Positions 58,534 through 60,000 of a DNA stretch of 60,000 nucleotides are shown piece by piece (the first letter of the stretch is position 1; each line of letters opens with the position of its first letter). This stretch comes from Lingula anatina (Eukaryota > Brachiopoda > Lingulata > Lingulida > Lingulidae), in assembly GCF_001039355.2 (NCBI RefSeq), contig NW_019775412.1, forward strand, positions 126,001 to 186,000. Reading direction: 5' to 3'. Below the pieces are notes generated by a model. The model was not told the DNA's origin. It searched no databases and saw nothing but the letters and a program-made list of their open reading frames with translations. A program made the translations under genes and the position numbers.

Positions 58534-59660
58534 ATGTCATCACCGTCTAGATATGTCTTTGATAAAATTGTGCTGAACTGTTGTGAAAGAAGTCCTGTTT
58601 TCGCGATGGATGTCGAGAACAACATCCGTGTGAAGAAGGGACAAGGTCCCTCACAACCCCCCCCCCCCCCAATAGTTCCACCTGTCCTGTGTCTGTGGGA
58701 AATGCAGACACATGCCCAATGCTCCAGAGAAGAAATATCGCCAGCTGCCAGAGAAGTATAAAAGCCTGGACCCTGTATGCATTTTTCGTTATCAAACTGT
58801 TGCTATGCAACACTTTAGACAGAAACAACCATTCTCTTCAATATACTGGTAAATCTTCACAACTCTAGTAATTTTTAAATGTGATATACCAAGTTCTCAT
58901 CTTCAGGATTAATTCCATATATATGGCCTTTCCAAATACCTAGATATAAAACAATAGTAGAAGGTCTTGTTTTTATTATTTCAGATTATGGAGTTCAACC
59001 CTTTTCACCTGGTCATTTATCGCATCATAAGGGGCATCTATGAGGGTCGAGATGATGCCAGGTAGGAGAAAGAAGAGGACAATGCCTCCATGCTTTGAAA
59101 TACCTTTTTCCCTTGTCATCTGTCCTGTTACAAGGGGTGACTATGAGGGTCGAGATGATGACAGGGAGGAAAGAGAAGAGGATAATGCATCCATGCGTCA
59201 TGCTGCCTATAGAAGCTTCATAGCTTGGCAGTACCACAAGCTGACGGCTGGAGACAGAAGGGTTATACCATCCTGCTGTGTGTGGATATAATTTACCCAA
59301 GTTCTCGTCTTCACAATTAATTCCATATACGGCCTTAACAAATAAATGAGAAAAAAAAATAGACATAAAACAACAGTCAAAGGCCTTTTTTTATTATTTC
59401 AATTATGGAGTTTGACATCTTGAACCCTTTTCACCTGGTCATCTATCCTGTCACAAGGGGTGAATATGAGGGTCGAGATGATGACAGGTAGGAGAAAGAG
59501 GACAATGCATCCATGCGCCATGCTGCCTATAGAAGCTTCAAAGCCTGGCAGTACCACAAACTGACAGCAGGAGACAGTAGGGTTATACCCTTTTGCTGTT
59601 TGTGGTGGATAAGGGACAGATTGCCCTTCCCAACTGGACAATGGGTTTTGGGGGAGGGGG
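58534..59660 (+). pseudogene. Degenerate, tandemly duplicated region similar to the P2X7 receptor C-terminal (P2RX7_C-like) domain
   Basis: A frame at about 58684-58850 encodes SCVCGKCRHMPNAPEKKYRQ, and a later block encodes EGRDDDREE...[15 protein letters not shown] followed by [11 protein letters not shown]. In invertebrate P2X7-C-domain proteins, as I recall them, CxCGxC..MPT is followed by AYR....W..G.L...R.VIPSC.V..IRD.FP. The block occurs at 58985-59070 (truncated), 59107-59291 (ends in TAA after VIPSCCVWI) and 59405-59640 (in-frame TAG after GRDDDR, then on through WIRDRLPFPTGQW). The repeat unit is about 418 bp (MEF start at 58985 and 59403) and includes the preceding TTTATTATTTCA acceptor-like stretch. 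The stops argue for a pseudogene, though CAGGTAGGAG at two of the stops could be a splice donor. This is only the domain fragment; no receptor transmembrane part is present. Confidence 0.5.
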
Positions 59661-60000
59661 GGGGGGTAACCTGACAGGAGAGTTGAGACTGGGAACAGCC
59701 AGGAATAAATGTGGTGAATGTTGATTTTGTAAAGATGTGAAAAAATGGGGAGGATCATGGCTAAAACAGATATGTATTAGAAGGCAGACTGACCTAGTGT
59801 TAATGCTCTAGGTCCAGAAATTGGGAAGAATCAAGGGTTATTCGCCCCCTCAGAGGAGAACCTTGCATTTAGTTCAGGTTTACTTTTGGATAAAAAATTT
59901 AAAATATGTTTTGTTTAAATTATTTTGGAAATGCTGATAATATTATCAAATGACGTAACATGTTTTTGGAGAGGCATGCAAAAAGTGGGAAAGGTGAGAA

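Noticed and set aside
1-60000. CRISPR arrays, bacterial operons, rRNA or tRNA genes
   Set aside because: No such structures were seen; the tandem arrays present are microsatellites or minisatellites and the genes are spliced eukaryotic genes. A tRNAscan run would be needed to exclude tRNAs fully.

Overview
This is nuclear genomic DNA from an animal, most likely a marine invertebrate (mollusc or another lophotrochozoan is my best guess; the sequence does not settle this). Support comes from spliced genes with short exons and introns of 0.1-3 kb, single-copy metazoan genes (FIP1, mitochondrial IF3, C11orf98), many microsatellites and homopolymer runs, short inverted-repeat transposons inside introns, and no operon-like packing. 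Exon models were built by hand from GT/GC-AG junctions. Every model gives one open frame of whole codons, which is strong internal support.

Layout. (1) 375-4050 (+): a complete six-exon mandelate racemase/muconate lactonizing enzyme family gene (366 aa), closest to bacterial hydroxyproline/proline-betaine enzymes. (2) 4526-19927 (-), tail to tail with it: a 33-exon xanthine dehydrogenase-family molybdo-flavoenzyme (1,335 aa). Its cofactor motifs are intact, the substrate pocket is changed, and three introns use GC donors. (3) 20000-22450: repeats, with no gene seen. (4) 22626-24592 (-): homologue of human C11orf98 (141 aa), with a recent inverted-repeat transposon in its last intron. (5) 25000-27794 (+), head to head with it: an F-box protein (523 aa). 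(6) 30560-31612 (-): mitochondrial translation initiation factor 3 (288 aa). (7) 33000-45174 (+), divergent from it: FIP1 of the cleavage/polyadenylation complex (516 aa, 15 exons). (8) 45175-51900: mostly non-coding, with one inverted-repeat element. (9) 52016-53515 (-): an intronless gene for an unrecognised 499-aa serine-rich protein with six RRxS motifs. (10) 53516-60000: repeats, unassigned open frames and a degenerate, tandemly duplicated region resembling the P2X7 C-terminal domain.

The genes do not form one pathway. C11orf98/F-box and MTIF3/FIP1 are two divergent pairs that may share promoter regions. The two metabolic genes at the left end converge and could both act in nitrogen-compound catabolism, but that is only an inference from family membership. 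The points most worth following up are the altered pocket of the XDH-family enzyme, its three GC-AG introns, the young transposon carrying a RecQ-like helicase fragment, and the unrecognised RRxS-rich gene.
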